From: Patescibacteria group bacterium
GTDB taxonomy: Bacteria; Patescibacteriota; Minisyncoccia; Minisyncoccales; JASEJS01
Assembly: GCA_030016765.1 (NCBI GenBank)
Contig: JASEJS010000044.1
Span: 1 to 5,810 of the forward strand
DNA: 5,810 bases
Reading direction: 5' to 3'
The position numbers and the translations under genes are program-made. The notes beneath the pieces are model-generated. The model made no database searches and was not told the origin of the DNA. It worked only from the letters and a program-made list of their open reading frames with translations. Shown here piece after piece: positions 4,614 to 5,810 of this stretch; the first letter of the stretch is position 1, and every line of letters starts with the position of its first letter.

Positions 4614-5797
4614 AGAAAATAGATTATTTCATAAATGATTCCTGCTAAAAAAACCAAGACAAAGGGGAAAATCATTAATAAACTTTTGACTTTTGACGAG
4701 GGGCCCGCCCGAAGGGCGGGAGGGTGGAGGGGGGGTATGTAGTTTTGACTTTTGACTTGTAATTTATGATACATTAATAAAATTAAAATTCCATCGATTC
4801 CCAGCATTATCCCCCCAATAAAGGTTATTACTGGGATAAAACTTTTGATACCAATTAAAAAAAGAATTAAAGGAAAAAAACAAGTAATTGCCCAGGCTAA
4901 ATTCTTCTTTATTTTTAAATCATACCAAAAAATCTTTTTTAAGGTTAGACCTAAAGTAATAAAAGAAGTAAAGGTAGTTAAAATACCAAAAAGAAGGGCT
5001 AAGCTCGATATTTCATCTCCTAAGAAATTTCGAAGACCAGTTAAGGCAAATTCAGTAGTTTGGGAACCAGTAATTCCTAAGATCAAATAAATAAAGAAAA
5101 GATAAACAAAAATTGGAATTAAGACTGAAAGAAAAATTACCCACTTTAATAAATCCTTTCTTTCTTTTAGCATTTCCTCTACTTCTGGAATTAAAGCTGC
5201 TCCCCAAAGAGAAAACAAAATTGGCCCATATGGCAGAAATAATTGACTAAAATCTGGTGAAAGAAAAAGATTAGATAATTTTATTTGAGAAAAACCTCTA
5301 AAGAAGATAAAGATTAAAATAGAAAAAAATAAAATTAGTGCCCAAAATTCAAATTTAGAAATGGCTTTAATTCCAAAAAAAATTAAAATGGCTCCAAAAA
5401 TAAAATAAATTAAAGTATAAACAAAATTTCCTCCACCAAAAATTGGACTGAGTAGGTTTTCTAAAAATTCTCCACCCACAATTAGATAGGCCAAAATTGC
5501 TCCAAAAATTCCAAAAATCGAAGATAAAAGAGCAATTTTCTCTCCCCATTTTCCTAAATGATAAGCAGCAAAGCCTGGCAATCTTTTGAGGTCAGGAGTT
5601 TTCAAAGCCAATTCTCCAAAAAATAAATGAACTAAAATAACTAAAGTTCCCAAAACTAAAAAATAACCAAGCATTACCCAGATTCCAACTTTTGAAGTAA
5701 TATAGGGCAAAGAAAAAAATCCTACACCAATAATAGTTCCTGAAAGAGTGGCGATTGGAAAAATAAAAGTTTTTAATTTAAATAATATTTTTGACAT
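4610..5797 (-). CDS. Amino acid permease, APC superfamily (aromatic/hydroxy amino acid type)
   Basis: This is a predicted secondary transporter that imports or exchanges amino acids, with a LeuT-like fold. Its 395 residues give about eleven membrane helices: 11-31, 39-60, 86-112, 124-143, 148-167, 188-205, 217-242, 262-285, 297-315, 319-343 and 372-395. Helix 1 carries the family's broken-helix motif LSGTIIGVGFFSLPYITSKVG (18-38), like the GTIIGAGIFGLPY of tryptophan/tyrosine permeases. Helix 6 holds PYGPILFSLWGAALIPEVEE (189-208). The exact substrate cannot be read. The loop before the last helix (about 348-372) carries a proline-rich insert, YIPPLHPPALRAGPSS, encoded by a GC-rich hairpin flanked by direct repeats. 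Its ATG is 13 nt from the window edge, so the promoter is not visible, and the bases just upstream show no Shine-Dalgarno. The gene ends in an ATGA overlap with the exchanger gene. Confidence 0.85.
   Translation of the reverse strand: MSKILFKLKTFIFPIATLSGTIIGVGFFSLPYITSKVGIWVMLGYFLVLGTLVILVHLFFGELALKTPDLKRLPGFAAYHLGKWGEKIALLSSIFGIFGAILAYLIVGGEFLENLLSPIFGGGNFVYTLIYFIFGAILIFFGIKAISKFEFWALILFFSILIFIFFRGFSQIKLSNLFLSPDFSQLFLPYGPILFSLWGAALIPEVEEMLKERKDLLKWVIFLSVLIPIFVYLFFIYLILGITGSQTTEFALTGLRNFLGDEISSLALLFGILTTFTSFITLGLTLKKIFWYDLKIKKNLAWAITCFFPLILFLIGIKSFIPVITFIGGIMLGIDGILILLMYHKLQVKSQNYIPPLHPPALRAGPSSKVKSLLMIFPFVLVFLAGIIYEIIYFL
4684..4756. repeat. GC-rich hairpin element between 14-bp direct repeats, inside the permease gene
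   Basis: TTTTGACTTTTGAC occurs at 4684-4697 and again at 4743-4756. Each copy is itself two TTTTGAC heptamers. The 45 bases between them are 34/45 GC, in a gene that is otherwise strongly AT-rich. They contain a 7-bp hairpin, CCCGCCC-GAA-GGGCGGG (4704-4720), followed by a G-rich run to 4735. The segment is translated as a proline-rich loop. It is unrelated in sequence to the palindromes at the transposase and looks like a separate mobile or repeat family. Confidence 0.8.
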
Positions 5798-5810
5798 TTT
5801 AAGTAGATTG

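Overview
The window reads as a piece of chromosome from a low-GC bacterium with a small, AT-rich genome. The nearest match I recognise is the candidate phyla radiation (Patescibacteria, Parcubacteria-like). The basis is the gene content and style: a short single-membrane-helix RmuC, an HUH transposase of the IS200/REP-associated type common in those genomes, tight gene spacing and weak Shine-Dalgarno signals. This placement is inference. TGA acts as a normal stop, because the transporter gene ends in an ATGA overlap with the next gene. That argues against the TGA=Gly code of Gracilibacteria/SR1.

Every well-supported gene is on the minus strand, so in transcription order the window runs from right to left. 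First comes an 11-helix amino acid permease of the APC superfamily (4610-5797). It overlaps by ATGA with a divergent sodium/calcium-exchanger-family protein (3657-4613). Next is a Y1/HUH transposase (2895-3602) bracketed by palindromes. It is followed by rmuC (1891-2832) and rplU (1574-1888), which are 2 nt apart. A separate aspartate kinase gene (233-1471) has its own likely promoter, a strong ribosome binding site and a rho-independent terminator at 203-232. Bases 1-202 hold only the possible end of a plus-strand gene and what may be coding debris.

The most interesting material is the palindromic repeats. One palindrome family, built on the 10-nt arm GAACGAGAAC, occurs three times in about 770 bp: just after the transposase gene, just before it, and once in frame inside it, where it encodes residues 59-70. 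This looks like a REP/RAYT-type arrangement, with a palindrome that can also live inside an open reading frame, as Rickettsia palindromic elements do. A second, unrelated GC-rich hairpin, flanked by 14-bp direct repeats, sits in frame in the last inter-helix loop of the amino acid permease. So two independent palindromic insertions are carried inside coding sequence in under 6 kb.

The genes do not form one pathway. The permease and exchanger are probably co-expressed membrane transporters. rmuC (DNA maintenance) and rplU (ribosome) form a small coupled unit. The aspartate kinase is clearly richer in GC than its neighbours and may have been acquired horizontally.
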